Positions 12,243 to 25,550 of a stretch of 64,000 bases of DNA are shown here, in pieces. How positions within the stretch are numbered: position 1 is the stretch's first letter; every line of letters begins with the position of its first letter. The position numbers and the translations under genes are program-made. The notes under the pieces are model-generated. The model was given only the letters and a program-made list of their open reading frames with translations. It searched no databases and was not told where the DNA came from. Origin of the DNA: Capra hircus (taxonomy: Eukaryota > Chordata > Mammalia > Artiodactyla > Bovidae); assembly GCF_001704415.2 (NCBI RefSeq), contig NC_030813.1, forward strand, positions 12,790,001-12,854,000, in the 5' to 3' direction.

Positions 12243-13085
12243 GCAAAGAGAAAACAGCAACCTACCTACAAGAAGAGATCCCTACGAAAAGGGACCTACT
12301 AGAAAGGGAGATGCAGGTGGGATGGCTCTTAATCCACCATTCTCCCCAGTAGGCTACACTGCTGCCTCCTTCTCTCTCGAAAGGACTCGGCAAGGGCCCT
12401 TGGCATATTCCTGGACCTGTTTATTATGACTGGTGATGAAGTACACACATAGAACTGGAAGTGTTTCCTCTGGGAGTCTCAAATATGGAATCACTTGCAG
12501 ACTGTTGGAATGATTTACACCGGGGAAGACTGAACACCCTAAGACAAAATTACCTCACATTTAAGCCAAATGCCACAATGCCATATATATTTACAAATTT
12601 GATAGATAATTTATGAGGAGTCAAAAGGTACGACTGAAATCTGTACATCTGGACGGCATGCTCGGAGCCTTCAGAAACACATCCCGGTGTGACTAACATA
12701 GTGCTGCCTTCCTCCTGCCCGCTCTGCTGGGATGCCTCGCGCTTGACCCTTCCTGAAAGCTATGCTCATGGCAGGGTGCCCCTGGCATATCTGCAATGCT
12801 GCAGGGACTGAATGGTAACTCATTTTGAAATGCCTATGCTATGGAAGTATTTGTGATTTGCAGCAAATTCTAAATTCCAGGAAGATTTTCCTCCTTCAAG
12901 TTTCTTGCCCTAGCACTTAAAAGTGAAACATGATAATACTTTGCATTACGCTCTGTCAATATCCCACAAGAAACATTAGTTATTACAAAACAGCAATTAA
13001 ATAACATTAGGTCACAAAAAGTATGACAGCATTATTTCCAATATCTAGGTTTTTAAAAACGAATCCACATGCTATATATATTCTT
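12243..13085. other. Intron, no feature seen
   Basis: Non-coding, moderately GC-rich near 12650-12790; no splice-bounded ORF found. Confidence 0.5.
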
Positions 13086-13272
13086 GGTCTTCCCAGGTAG
13101 TACTAGTGGTAAAGAATTCACCCAAAGATGCAGGTTCGACCCCTGGGTTGGGAAGATCCCCTGGAAGAGGGCATGGCAACCCACTCCAGTATTCTTGCCT
13201 GGAGAATCCCCATGGACAGAGGAGCCTGGCGGGCTACAAGAGTCCAACATGACTGAAGTGACTTAGTACGCA
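13086..13272 (+). mobile_element. Bov-tA SINE
   Basis: Internally shortened copy; head TCTTCCCAGGTAGTACTAG, tail TGACTGAAGTGACTTAG. Confidence 0.85.
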
Positions 13273-13372
13273 TATATATTACATACTATATTAAAGATGA
13301 TGCCTAGAAAGTACTTCCATCCGGTACACAAGGCTTCATAATTATAAGTAACATTTATGAAAGTCAAGCACT

Positions 13373-13568
13373 TTCCAGGTGGCGCTGGTGGTAAAGAATC
13401 AACTTGCCAATGCAGGAGACTCAGGACACAGGTTCAGTCCTTGGGTCTGGAAGATCCCCTGGAGTAAGAAGTGGCTTCCCCCTCCAGTATTCTTGCCTGG
13501 AAAATTCCACGGACAGAGGAGTCTGGCGGGCTACAGTCCATCGGGCCACAAAGAGTCAGACTGAGCAC
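13373..13568 (+). mobile_element. Bov-tA SINE
   Basis: Head TTCCAGGTGGCGCTGGTGG, GGAAGATCCCCTGGAGTAAG core, truncated tail CAAAGAGTCAGACTGAGC. About 100 bp after the previous copy, same orientation. Confidence 0.85.
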
Positions 13569-13574
13569 ATGAAT

Positions 13575-13800
13575 GTTTACGGTGGGTCAGGCACAGAGCT
13601 AAGAAGTCATATGCATTATATTGTGACTACAATTATACCAGGAGAAAGCAACTATTATTATGCTCATTTAATAGGTGAGGAAAGAGGTTTAGAAAATTTT
13701 TAAGGTCACAGAATTTTTCAGTGGAAGATCCAAGGTTTAACTCCTGTTTCTCCGTCTCGAAGCAGCAAGTCTTATCTGCTGTTCTGCCTCATCTGTGCAA
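13575..13800 (+). mobile_element. MIR SINE
   Basis: MIR order recognisable: CAGGCACAGAGCTAAGAAGT, CTCATTTAATAGGTGAGGAA, GGTTTAACTCCTG near the end. Confidence 0.65.
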
Positions 13801-15880
13801 AGTATCAAAGCAGATGTTACTGTAGCTAACTAACCTCAGCTATAGGTTTAGTTTGTTTGTGATAACCTCAGTATGCCCTTGGTCTACCTATGTGCTCTGT
13901 AAATCCTGGCACTTGCTTGATAGAGCGCCTTAGCTAGAGAGAGAATTCTTGGCTGACAGCTCTAGCCTCAAATTTATCAGCCATCTATGCACCTAGAAAA
14001 ATGAAGAGTTGGCTTGAGACAAACTACTTAGAAACACATTCACTTCGGAATAAGGAAAGAGACAGTAAAGTACATTCTGCATTAAAAAGCCAGTTGACTG
14101 TCTTTCTCTACATGTCTAACATGATCAAACTCACAAACTATGATCAGGGTTCACTATCATCCCTGTTAAAAAAAAAAAAAAAAAGAAAGCCATGAACAGA
14201 AGTAGAGACAGAGGGTGTAGCTGACCCTGCAGGAATGAAGAAACACCCAGAGACACCCTGTGGAAGCTTGGGGGTGGGGGGTGCTATTGTTGGTCTGAAG
14301 GGACTTCAGGTGTCATGGAGGGGTACCTATTAGACCCTCTCAGAACCTTCTGTAGGGGCTGGGCATGACATTGAGGATTGCTTTTGCTGTTACATAATAA
14401 CAAGTTTTAATAACTGATTTTCTCTTTTCCGAATCAAACTCCTAAAAAGTAAAGGCAAGTCAAAGATTTAAGGCCAGTCCCTGGAATTCTAGCAACAACA
14501 AAAAAACAGTTTCCAGGTTTTTAGACAGGTTAGAGCCAACGGAAAGGAAACACGTGAGCTCTCCTGGCAAGGATCTCTTCAGCAGTTGAGTCACAGTAAA
14601 TTTTGCTATAAGCTGTATTCTTCTAGAACCCCATTCAGGGATTTAGTTTCTCCAAAGTAAGAAAATGCATTAGAAATGCATTTTGCAAATGCAACTAAGT
14701 GTGTTGTTAGAAAATGCTTTCAGATCATGAGTTTCAAGAACAAACTTAAAATGAAACTTCAAAATGTATATGTAGATCCTGGCACTGCTGAAGGTTAAAA
14801 GTATAGATTGGTACAGAAGTATGTATTTTTCTCCTACTTCCAGATAAACACTTGCAAACCCTGTACTACAAAGAGGTCAATCTGTGATTAAAGCTCTTGA
14901 CATAAGAGCTTAGGATAAACAGCTTTTAGTCTGGTTACCTTCAATCAACACAGAGATGAAAGAGGATTCCGGGACTCCTGGTGAGAGACGCAGCAATTTT
15001 TACCATGCTATGTTTCCCTCTGAGTATGACAAAAGTTAAGAACTTAAAAATTAAAATTAGGTATTAGTAGTGGGAGAGGCATGCTTTCAAAACAGGCTGT
15101 TGTCTCTTGGCTTGACCCAGGAGATTTCACGCACAAAAAGCACGAGAAAGAGAGAAGAAGGCAACAGCAATTCCTTTGAGAGCAAAGTCTGACATACAGA
15201 CTAACTTTTTATGCTTTGTTGCTGTCTGTCCCTAGAACTCTGGATCCTAAAACCAATTGTGCTTATGCCTATATAAAGTCTGACTCTGAACAAGGCATTC
15301 AAATGCTGAGCTCCACTTATTTTAATCTGCAACAGATGGATGTCATTAAAACTTGTCCCGAGTGTGGCATCTCAAGCCGAGAAAGAAAAATTTCCTCTTC
15401 AATTCTTCTTGACACAGTTCTGTACGTTTTTTGATCCAAATGTTAGAAAAACAATACTTTCTCAGCATCCAGCAGAGCGGACATGAAAGGCAAGGAGGAA
15501 TGTGCGTCCACAGAGCCGCGTTTCGGCCTGAAGGAGTGCTTCCCCGAAAGATCCAGGGGCTCACTCACAGGGGTCCTTGAGTTTGCTCCAAGATTTTGCA
15601 AAACGTCTATGCTTACAGTTCAATAACAGCCTAACACGGAGAATATAAGCATGTTCCAGGTCTTCTGGATGGCTACCCTTTTACTGAATACAGCCATCTA
15701 TCTTCGGTATGTGACTTTGTGTTTATAACTCAATGCATAACAGGTGAAGGAGAGATGGAATACAGACAGATGCACAATATGCAAAATATTTTGCCTTAGA
15801 ACTGAGACTCGTCAGAGAATCCGGCCATCATGCACGGCAGGATGCACTGAAGAACCTGAGCACAGCACGCAGTAGCACAT
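13801..15880. other. Intron, no named feature
   Basis: About 2 kb with a poly-A run at 14168-14184 and a slightly CpG-richer patch at 15478-15560. A minus-strand donor-like CCT|GTGAGT near 15570 closes an 18-codon open stretch without ATG, which I did not accept as an exon. Confidence 0.5.
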
Positions 15881-16066
15881 CAGTGTTGGTTTAGTCACTA
15901 AATCGTGTCCGACTCTTGTGACCCCATGGACTGTAGCCCGCCAGGCTCCTCTGTCCATGGGATTTTCCAGGCAAGAGTACTGGAGTGGGGTGCCATTTCC
16001 TTCTCCAGGGATTGAACCTGCGTCTCCTGCATTACAGGAAGATTCTTTACTAACTGAGCTGCAGAC
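15881..16066 (-). mobile_element. Bov-tA SINE
   Basis: Reverse copy with an internal deletion after CCATTTCCTTCTCCAGGGAT; ends CTTTACTAACTGAGCTGCAG. Confidence 0.85.
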
Positions 16067-16080
16067 CCTGCATACTAATA

Positions 16081-16215
16081 GGGACTTCCTTGGCAGTTCA
16101 GTGGCTAAGACTCCAAACTTCCTCTGCGGAGGGAGCAGGTTTGATCCTTGCCCAGGAAACTAAGATCCCACATGTTGCACAGAGTGGCCAAAAAAAAAAA
16201 AAAAAACCCACTAAT
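16081..16215 (+). mobile_element. CHR-2 type tRNA-derived SINE
   Basis: GGGACTTCCTTGGCAGTTCA head, CAGGTTTGATCCTTGCCCAG B-box region, AACTAAGATCCCACATG, then GTGGCC plus poly-A (16190-16206). Lies just after a Bov-tA of opposite orientation. Confidence 0.75.
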
Positions 16216-16440
16216 AAAACAATAAAGTTACAAATAATAGTCTCAGATGCTATCTCTGTGTGGTCCAACTTGCCTTGACTATTGGCAGTAAGCATAATAG
16301 AAAATACAGAGTAAAATGTTTTTCAGTTCCTAACTGCAGTGTTATTGGCTTAGGTACATATCTTTAGCACAATACTAATTCCATCACCAAGTAAATGAAG
16401 AGAGTTTTAAATGATTATCAAATAGCATGCCTTTAAAACT

Positions 16441-16616
16441 GGTTTCCCAGGTGGCTCAGATGGTAAAGTGTCCGCCTGCAATGTTGAACCTAGGTTCGAT
16501 CCCCGGGTTGGGAAGATTCCCTGGAGAAGGAAATGGCAACCCACTCCAGTACTTTTGCCTGGAAATTCCAAAGAGTTGGACATGACTGAGCGACTTCACT
16601 TTCACTTTCAATATTG
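16441..16616 (+). mobile_element. Bov-tA/Bov-A SINE, shortened
   Basis: Head GGTTTCCCAGGTGGCTCAGA; the block that usually follows CTTTTGCCTGG is missing; ends ACTTCACTTTCACTTTCA. Confidence 0.85.
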
Positions 16617-16977
16617 GCATGGGAGAAGTTCTCTGATAGCTTTATGTTTTTATTCTGAAGTAGGAAACAAAAGTTTAAATGTATTAATAATGGTTGTATG
16701 ACATGCTTCTAAAAATGTATGCTCTGTATTTTTATTTAGGGCAAATTCAGAAGTACATTATAGAAATACAAGGTTAAATCTTTTTACTATTAAACCAACA
16801 TCTGTGAGTTAGTTTTACACAGTTCTGTCCATTCTATTACATTGGCGCTATTTTTTTGAATAATACTAGTTTTGTAGTTCTGTTCATGTTTAATTTGTAC
16901 AACTTTCATTTTAGTAATGGTCTAAGAGTTTAAGGAGTCTTATGTAGTTTGATTTTTATATTTAAATTACCACTAAA

Positions 16978-17110
16978 GGGAATTCTATGGCAGTCCAGGG
17001 GTTAGGACTCCAAGCTCTCACAGGCCAAGGGCCCATGCTTAATCCCTGCTCAGAGTGCTAAAATCCTGCAAGCCACATGGTGAGGCCCCCAAAAAATGTT
17101 TTTAATAAAA
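16978..17110 (+). mobile_element. CHR-2 type SINE
   Basis: GGGAATTCTATGGCAGTCCA head and GCAAGCCACATGGTGAGGCC tail followed by A-rich sequence; diverged. Confidence 0.65.
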
Positions 17111-17589
17111 AATTAATTATTAGTCTAATAAACATAACACTAGAGGTTACAAACTATTTTTCATACTTCAAAGAGAGGAATATATTATTAATATTTGAGA
17201 CACTCACATCCCCTAGGATGAATTAGCCACCAGCCTCAACTAGCCTAGCAAGTGACACTGGGTACCTCCCCTCAGTCTGTGGCTTATCCTGTTCCCTCCA
17301 CAAATACTTTCCAACCAATTAACCATAAGAAAGCACATTTTCCTTGTGAACCTTAGGGAATTTGCTTATTTTCTTAGGATACAGTTATTCTTTAAAAAAA
17401 AAAAAAAACGGGGTCATTTACCTGCCTACCCGGAGATCTACATTTTTACAGTAATACCAAATAAACAAAATATATTAAAATCACTTGAGGGGAAAAATCT
17501 TAATATGAACATAATAAAATAAGGGACATTTCTACAATTCCTTAGGTCTTTTCTTAGGAATGTTAAAACTACGTCCAGCAAATCACAAG

Positions 17590-17735
17590 TTGTATGATCT
17601 TGAGTCTTTGTGGGTCTCAATTTCCTTATCAAAAAAAAAATGTACTTTATACAATTGCTGTAAGAATGAAATATGATTTAAAGTGCTTAGCCCAATGACA
17701 GGCACAGTAGACACTGACTGAGCTTTTCTTAATTG
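17590..17735 (-). mobile_element. MIR SINE fragment
   Basis: Reverse MIR: TCTCAATTTCCTTATC, TTGCTGTAAGAATGAAATAT, AATGACAGGCACAGTAGACA. Confidence 0.6.
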
Positions 17736-17853
17736 CAGTTTATCTTGTAAATTATAAAGGCAAAACAACAATGGCAAATCAAAGGATAGATGCATACATA
17801 TTATCTGCTTTAAATAAGAAGGTGCTGCCAGAAGACCAGAGTATTTGAAAATA

Positions 17854-17907
17854 TCCTGCTAACTGTTAAGGTGTCCTAACTGTTAAAGTGTCCTAACTGT
17901 TAAAGTG
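17854..17907 (+). repeat. Short minisatellite, three units
   Basis: TCCTAACTGTTAAAGTG occurs twice exactly (17874-17890, 17891-17907), preceded by a 20-bp variant unit (17854-17873). Confidence 0.9.
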
Positions 17908-18622
17908 AGTGTTAAAACCCCACTTACTTTCAATTTAGCTGGCCACTAATAACAAAAATTACGATAAAACCTAAGTTTGTACACTGCAGCTCAAACTACA
18001 TTTTTAGTGTCATTTTAACAGGTCTTTACACTGCAACTAAATGGAAAATGCTGAAGGAGCTCTGATCTTCAGAAAGAATTAACATACCCTCTCGAAAGGT
18101 TGTTTTTACTTCAGTGACATATGTTTTAAGAATTGTAGTTCCGATACAGGTGGTTCTATTTTTACTTTTAAAACAGTACTTAAAATAATTAAAGATTAAC
18201 ACACAAAATTGAGAATTGTATCAAAACAATATCTAACTTTAATTAAACAAATTGCACCTGAATATTTCAAGCAAATACCTATTTGATATGAAAGATCATT
18301 TGAAATTACTTTTACATAAAGACAAAGATTTTTTTCCTTAACTTCATATGACATTTTGACATTGATTTGCACTAGCACACTAAATAAATCTTTTCATTAT
18401 CAATGTTTCCCCTGAGATTATTATCCATGAGAACTGCCTATAGGATACCAGAGGATACCATCTTTAAAAAGATGGTGATACTGACAAATTAGTTGTTCCT
18501 AACTTGCACAATGGTGACAAAATCACTGAAGAGTAAGCAGATGAAAAAATTAGTATTCAAAAGCAATATCTTTTTTTTTTACTGTGGAGGCAGTTTTCCT
18601 AATGCAGATTATTCATATTATG

Positions 18623-18836
18623 CAGGGCGCTAGAGGTAAAGAAACCAGCAGCAAATGAAGGAGACCAAGAGACCAAGAGAGGGAGCCCTGAGTCGGGAAA
18701 ATCCTCTGGAGCAGGAAATGGCAACCTGCTTCAGAATTCTTGCCTGGAAAAATTCCATGGACAAAGGAGCCTGGCGGGCTACCATTCATAGGGTAGCAGA
18801 GTCAGACACAACTGAGTGACCTGCTCTTTTACTTTC
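18623..18836 (+). mobile_element. Bov-tA SINE
   Basis: Diverged head (CAGGGCGCTAGAGGTAAAG), duplicated GAGACCAAGA inside, tail GTCAGACACAACTGAGTGAC. Confidence 0.85.
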
Positions 18837-18839
18837 AAG

Positions 18840-19845
18840 GTGCCACACAGGCAAGAAAGAAACAATGCAGATTACTAAGTACGCATGGCTATGTACTTGA
18901 ACTCAAACTATGATGCTGAGTCAAATTCTAGAGCATCTTTTTATTATACTATTCATCCTCTGGTCTTCAAAAATATTTAACATGAATCCAGGAAGACTGG
19001 ATATGGCTCAAAGATCTTGATTGTTAAGTCTTCTAGGATAAATAGAAGTAAGTTGTTAGAGATAATTTTATACCTTAAAGAAATTTCTGCATCACATTTT
19101 TGAACACTGAGTCAAAATACTAATAATGTAACAATATCTTTCCTCAATAAATTAAAAATATGGCAAGAACACACAACTAATAGGAACAAAAACCTTAAAT
19201 CAAAAAAATAATTGTACATTTGATTGATAACTATTTATACTTCAGATTCCCTGTGATTTATACACAGATATATCCATTTAAAAATAATTATTAAACAGAA
19301 GAAGTATGAATTCCTCAGTTAGTATATCCTCAGACAGTATAAGTCTGACTTGAAAAGTAACTCTGTTTTGCTGACATGAGTTTGGTTTAATAAAAATTAC
19401 AAATGAGACATACTGAAACCTTAACTAAAACAGGAACTTTTACAAAGAAAAGGTAGAAACTTTCTTAAGTGTTTATAAGTTTCAGTTTTCTACTGAACAT
19501 TATCATAAATTGAAAATGAAAACAACTTCTCCTAAGTCAGGAAAATCAACAGATTTTGATTATTTGTTTTCTAGCTATATGTTCTGCCTATGACTCCAAA
19601 ACGCCTACAGAACTCAGAAATTCTGTCACACAGTACATGTCAATTTTTTTTTCTGTATTTAAATGGGAAGATAGTAATGGCTCCACCACAATACTTACAA
19701 ATCAAAGGAAATCAGAAAAAGGGAAATATTTTGCCATAGCTATAAGTCAGACATTAGATTAAATAGTTTCAGGTTCATCTTAAAATTTAAAATTTTAGAA
19801 CACTGCAACTAAATGCTTCAGATTTTTCCAAGGGATAAGAAACTC
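18840..19845. other. AT-rich intron, no feature seen
   Basis: About 1 kb of AT-rich non-coding sequence. Confidence 0.5.
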
Positions 19846-19847
19846 TG

Positions 19848-20066
19848 TGAAAGTATGAAAGTGATAGTCGCTCAGTCATGTCTGACTCTGCAGACCCCAT
19901 GAACTGTAGCCCACCAAGCTCCTCTGTCCATGGGGATTCTCCAGGCCAGAATACTGGAGTAGGTAGCCCTTCCCTTCTCCAGGGGATCTTCCCATCCCAG
20001 AGAAGGAACCTAGGTCTCCTGCACTGCAGGGGGATTCTTTACTGTCTGAGCCACCAGGAAAGCTCT
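19848..20066 (-). mobile_element. Bov-tA SINE
   Basis: Reverse copy, GTGATAGTCGCTCAGTCATG to CTGTCTGAGCCACCAGGAAA. Confidence 0.88.
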
Positions 20067-20579
20067 TAGGGAGGTTTCAATTACACAAACAGACTAAAGG
20101 TAGTACTACAGTCAGTGAGCTAAGCACCTTAATAATTGCTTTAAACTATTTATCTAGAGTTACTATTCCTCCCTAAAGAGCATATCGTACTGGGAAAAAA
20201 ATGGCATATGGTCAGGAGATTGTGACCCCCACTTTCAACCATTCAGGTTCCTCTTGGTGTAGAGGTATCCCATCACATTATGGCTTCATGCCATACACCA
20301 CCCCTCACAGGACTACCTGAACTGATGGATTTGAAAAGTTCCACTCTATTTATTTATGTTCAGAATGCTAACAAGGCAAAGGCCAGCAAAAATATTCTAC
20401 ATATCTTATATTACTGAATATTAGTTCCTCCATAATATTTGCTAATTTTTTCAATAGCCGACGTATAATGGAAATCTGCATTTCACATGCCAACAACAAA
20501 ATTAATGAAAACTCACATTCCATATGCACGCATTAATATTTGATATTTGGCTTTCTCTTTCTGACTTCTGGAAAAATAG

Positions 20580-21150
20580 CACTGGTGAACCTATTTACTG
20601 AGAAGAAATCGAGACAAACATAGCAGTCTGGTGGAAACACTGGAGGAAGGCGGGGGTGGGGCAAATTGCGAAAATGGCATGGACATATAAACACGCTCGT
20701 GTGTAACGTAAGTAACTAGTGGGGAACTGCTGCACAACACAGGGGCCCCAGCCTGGCACGCCCACAACCTAGAGGGGTTGAACGGGGGGCGGTGGTGTGG
20801 CGGGCCGGGCTGAGGCTTACCAGGGAGGAAATACAAGTCAGAAGTCGCTCAGTCGTGTCCGACTCTTTGCAACCCCATGGACTGTAGCCTACTAGCCTCC
20901 TCTATCCATGGAATTTTCCAGGCAAGAGTACTGGAGTGGGTTGCCATTTCCTGCTTCAGGGGATCTTCCCGACTCAGGGATTGAACCCGGGTCTCCTGCA
21001 CTGCATGCAGAAGCTTTACCATCTGAGCCGCCAAGGAAGCCCCTTATGAGGGAGGGGATATATATAAATATGACTGATTTGTGTTGATGTATGGCTGAGA
21101 CCACTACAACACTGTAAAGCAATTATCCTCCAATTAAAAAAAAAAATGAA
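20580..21150 (+). mobile_element. L1 3' UTR interrupted by a Bov-tA
   Basis: L1 3' end: CCTATTTACTGAGAAGAAAT, GGGGAACTGCTGCACAACAC, CCACAACCTAGAGGGGTTGA; after the SINE it resumes with GAGGGAGGGGATATATATAA and ends ACTGTAAAGCAATTATCCTC then poly-A. Confidence 0.8.
20835..21042 (-). mobile_element. Bov-tA SINE nested in L1
   Basis: Reverse SINE inside the L1 3' UTR. Flanks CTTACCAGGGAGGAAATA (20817-20834) and CTTATGAGGGAGGGGATA (21043-21060) look like a diverged 18-bp target duplication. Confidence 0.85.
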
Positions 21151-23160
21151 AACCTAGAGTTCCACGATAGAAATTTAATAGCACACACCACATCTGTATA
21201 GGACTGAATTCTAAACAGTTCTCTACTATTGCTTTGGGATCTCCAACCAGTATTAATTGAGAGTAAAACATTGAAAACATATTTTTAAAACAATCTGTAT
21301 CCCAAGCCTAATATCGTTCCTAATTTTCAATGAGCTGGACATCTCCGTAAAAATGTTCTGCCAGCATCTTAAACTTAAATGAACATGGGCCAAAGCATGG
21401 AAGAGATGTTCAAGCTTTCTGTCATATACACAAATCCCCAAAGGAATTTCCCTTTGCCCAGCACTGTCCATAAGAGTAGGTTTCATAAATGAATAATAGC
21501 CTACCATAATAACACTCCAGTCAGAAGAAAAAAGACAGAGCTTTTGATATAATTTGGTAACAATTGTTTATTTAATTCTTTCTTTAAGAAATATTCTCTA
21601 CACAAAACTCTTCTCATTCCCTGACTAATCCGTGTGTTAAAATATTACAGAGCCTTTGGGATGAAAGGTATATTAGAGTTTATCCCACTGCCATACTCAA
21701 GGATCAAGGTAAATGAACCTGAATTAGGTTTTAGTCTCCCTGAAAGCCTTTAGAACTGTCGTGATAGGAAAAAAAATAAACCCAACCAAGTGAAAATGTC
21801 TTTCATCAATTCTTTATTATGCTGGGCATCCTACAGTGTTAATTTACTATTGCCCCCTTGAGGTAGGCACTGAATTTCTATCCCCATTGGTCTGATTATT
21901 CATCTTTAGACCATCTGTTCTGAAGCGGACATCACTCAGTCAAAAGCAGCTTCCTGGCACAGCACAATGAGGCACTGGCCGCACCCCCACACACTGCACA
22001 CACGAAAGAGCTGATTGCTTCTCTAGCACTGAATTATTCAAGACTGAACAAGAAAATACATTCTTCCAAGGAAAGCTTCACAGCGGCTTACCTTAAAATA
22101 TGACCACTATTTTAAAAGAACTTGCATGTATTTTTTGATTCTTACATTGTTAATTTTAGTGTGGCTCTCCTAAAACTTACATGGAGATACAGAAGTTTTC
22201 TGTTTACAATAGTCCAGTGTATATCTGTAATTGTCAGTCAGATTGATTTTCTAGAACAGTATCACTTATTTACAGCTTACCAACCACACACAGTGATAAC
22301 CTGACTCTACTTGTTTAAAATGTAACTCTGGACTCATTTCCCATTTATAGGAAATCATTTTCCATAAAAGACCAATTTAGAGAAAAGGCATCAAAACTGA
22401 GTAACTCAATTTTTTTATTTTACTTTTTTGAGTACATATGTTATATAATATTAATATCTACTCCAGAATAAAATAGGAATTTGAATTCATTACTTTCTAG
22501 TATCATTTTTGACCCATGATATTTTAATTTTATAGGAATAATAGACCTAAGAACTCTATTTGTGCCACTGTTAGCATTTCTGTTTTTTTAGAAATCTTTC
22601 TAATTACTGGGTGTCAGGAATTTCAGCATTATAATTATGTTGCTTATTGGAAATAATTTGAGTCACTAGTCTCTTTGGTTAAACTGTTCTTAAGTTTATT
22701 GTTATCTACAAAATGGCAAAAGTCAATCCTTCTAATGTGCATATAATTTTTGAGAAGTTGTTTATTCAACCCATTCTCCAAAGCATGTGGGTCCCAAAGG
22801 AGTATACAGTTTTCAGACTCTTCTGTACATTTGTGATGATCTACATGGAAAGCAAAATTCCAATTCTCAAAAAGTCTGCATTATGCTAAATATAACATAC
22901 AAAATCATTTTTCACACTCATTTCTTGACTCTATGCTGGCCCAGTGGTGCACAGTTGAACGTCAAAAAAACTTTAAAGTTAAATTTAAAAATACCTAAAG
23001 GATACACAATATGTGTACTGTATAAGAAGGAAATCGTTTCCCAGTTTGACTCATTTTATTAACTTGATTAAATTACTGAAAAGATATAAATGTGTACATA
23101 CTGGAAAAATCAAAGCTTCAGTTTGAAAAAAGTGAAAACAAATTAGTCTAAAAACAGATT
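21151..23160. other. Intron, no feature seen
   Basis: About 2 kb, AT-rich. A minus-strand AAG|GTAAGC donor-like site near 22090 follows a TAG with no ATG between, so no exon is called. Confidence 0.5.
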
Positions 23161-23164
23161 ATTT

Positions 23165-23375
23165 TGATGATAAAATATATATATAGGATGGACAAACAAC
23201 AAGGTCCAACTGCATAGCACACGGAATTACAGTCAGTAGTCTTTAATAAATCATAATGGAAAGAATATGAAAAAGAATATATATATATGTGTGTGAATCA
23301 CTTTTTTTGTACACCAGAGACTAACAAAACTGTCAATCAACTATGCTTCAATAAAAAAAAAATTTTAATAGTTAA
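23165..23375 (+). mobile_element. L1 3' end
   Basis: GGACAAACAACAAGGTCCAA, ATATGTGTGTGAATCACTTT, CAATCAACTATGCTTCAATA and poly-A; 5'-truncated. Confidence 0.75.
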
Positions 23376-23500
23376 AAGAATTTAACCAGTTCTTTATAAG
23401 AAGTTATTTAGTTGAGAATAAGACAGTTTTGAAGTCCAGCAGTGTGTTAAATGCAGAGAATTAAATGCAGAAAAACTAAACATGATCTATCCCTTCAAAG

Positions 23501-23705
23501 GCTTCCCAGGTAGCTCAGTGGTAAAGAATCTGCCTGCCAAAGCAGGAGACACAAGAGACTTGGGTTCTATCCCTGGGTCAGGAAGATTCCCTGGAGTAAG
23601 AAATGGCAACCCACTGCAGTACTCTGTCTGGAAAATTCCATGGAGATAGGAGCCTGACAGGCTACAGTCCATGGGGTAACAAAGACTGAGTGACTGAACA
23701 CACAT
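23501..23705 (+). mobile_element. Bov-tA SINE
   Basis: GCTTCCCAGGTAGCTCAGTG head, core intact, tail truncated at ACAAAGACTGAGTGACTG. Confidence 0.88.
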
Positions 23706-23879
23706 ACATCCCCTCAAAAGATTTTAAGATCTGCATTTAGAAATTATCTTTTAGCTGCAACATAGTCCATGAATCAGATAGAAGCGGGCAAAAATGGACC
23801 CATGGATATCCATTTAGAAACAGTAGTCCAAGCAATAAATGCTTGTGTGTTTTACAATATATTTTACATTTGGAACATA

Positions 23880-24400
23880 TAATAGGAATAGCAACACAGT
23901 ATTTTACACAGTTCCTGGTGATAAGTTAGGTGGAAGACACAGCGGGCATAGGACTAGCAAGTGAAATGTCATAGTGGTAGGGAAGAAGACAGTATGCAGG
24001 AAACTAGGAGTAATGCAGTGGGGTGAATTATAAAGTTGGAAATGACAAAGAAGTTAAAATTCTCAACGTAAGGCAGGGCCCAGCCTATGAATGTTCTTCC
24101 ATGCTATAAGAAGACTGAATATTACCCTTTAGGTGAAAGGGCAGGAACTGCCAAGATCAGAATGCTGTCCTCAAAATAACCACTGGAGTCACATATGGAG
24201 GGGGAGTTAGAGGTAAAGAGAATGAAGTCTGTAAGACAGTTTGGATACTATTGCAATGGTCCTAGTGAGCAATGTTTCAGGGACAGCAATGTGAAAAAAG
24301 GAAGTGATTTGTCATACATGCAGGGGAAAGAAGTTATACAACTTGGGGGAACTGAATTTAAGGATTTATAGAAAAGAAGAAATTAAGGAAAGCTTGGAAA
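23880..24400 (-). mobile_element. L2 LINE, diverged
   Basis: Reverse L2: AGGCAGGGCCCAGCCTATGA, then CTGAATATTACCC, AACCACTGGAGTCAC, and CTATTGCAATGGTCCTAGTG follow L2 antisense order. Confidence 0.5.
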
Positions 24401-25550
24401 CGTCTAGCTTTGGTTCATAATGAGCAATAATACTAATCAAGATCAGAAAATTGGGGAAACAATACCTAAAAGTGGAGAGAACACAACAGTGTGGTTTTGG
24501 TCTAATGAAGTCTGATGTGCTATCCCAGCATGGTAGTGTGTTCAAAATGCAAGACTGAAAGGTCTAGGAGAGTGTGTGGACTATAGACAGAGGCCACAGT
24601 GTAACCTCTGGGACATGGTCTGGGGTTTTTTGCAGTGATACTGGATTTGTCTTCATTCCTTACCATTTCTCTGTCAATGAGCCTCCTCAGAATAGGAAAG
24701 CACTTCTTGTGTTGCCTGTGGAAGCAAATACTGCTGACCTATCAACATCTTGCATGAATGCCAGGAAGTGCGGATAAAATAAAAATTGCAATGTATACGT
24801 ATACTTCAGTATACATGTATATGCATACACCAGTGAGACTAAAACAGAAATCTGTACGGGAGGTTTCTCACGAGCTTAGAATACTAATAGCATGCAGCTG
24901 ACATTTCCCCATAAGACCAGGGCACAACTGAAGTACCGCTTTATCCACAATGGATGTGACCTGCTGTAACTTTCTAAATTTACCCTTGTGCTATGTATGA
25001 ACTATAAATGTCTAGAATGGCTCCAGCTATTCAGTTCTAATTCTATGAAAGGTAAAGAGATTCCTTAACTTTACACTCAAATATTAAAAAGGCATGGAAA
25101 AGTGGCTTTAAAAAGAAATGTGTTTAATTAATTATAGTACCTGACACATGGCAGTGGGAAAGGACTACCAAATCAAGTATCTGTAGCTTGCACTGCCTTA
25201 AAAAAAAAAATTTAGCTTATACTACAAAATCTCTGTTGGAAATCAGTCAATAAAAACCCCTCCAGTTATTATTGCATTTCACAGAATATCTGAACTTCTT
25301 CTGAGGCAGCTTTCAAAACAAATTCTTGATTTGTTGGGGTAAAAGTATTGGCATCAACTCCAAAGAGAATTTTGAAAAGTAAGGGATCTCCTAATTTAAA
25401 CATAACTAAAAACAAAAGTAGAGTTAATTCATCTCATGAAACTAAGCTTTAGTTCAGATGCTCAAGACCGTTTTTTAAAAATTAAGCTTAAGCCAGGTTT
25501 AATGAGAAATGGAGAATTCTCTATTAGTTGTTTTTTATTCTTTGACTTCT
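24401..25550. other. Intron, no feature seen
   Basis: Includes an alternating purine-pyrimidine patch of TATAC/GTATA type at 24790-24832. Confidence 0.5.

Noticed and set aside
15560..15620. Minus-strand CCT|GTGAGT site in a small CpG-richer patch
   Set aside because: Only 18 open codons, no ATG and no acceptor.
22081..22125. Minus-strand AAG|GTAAGC donor as an ANK2 first exon
   Set aside because: The in-phase frame has a TAG five codons before the donor and no ATG after it.
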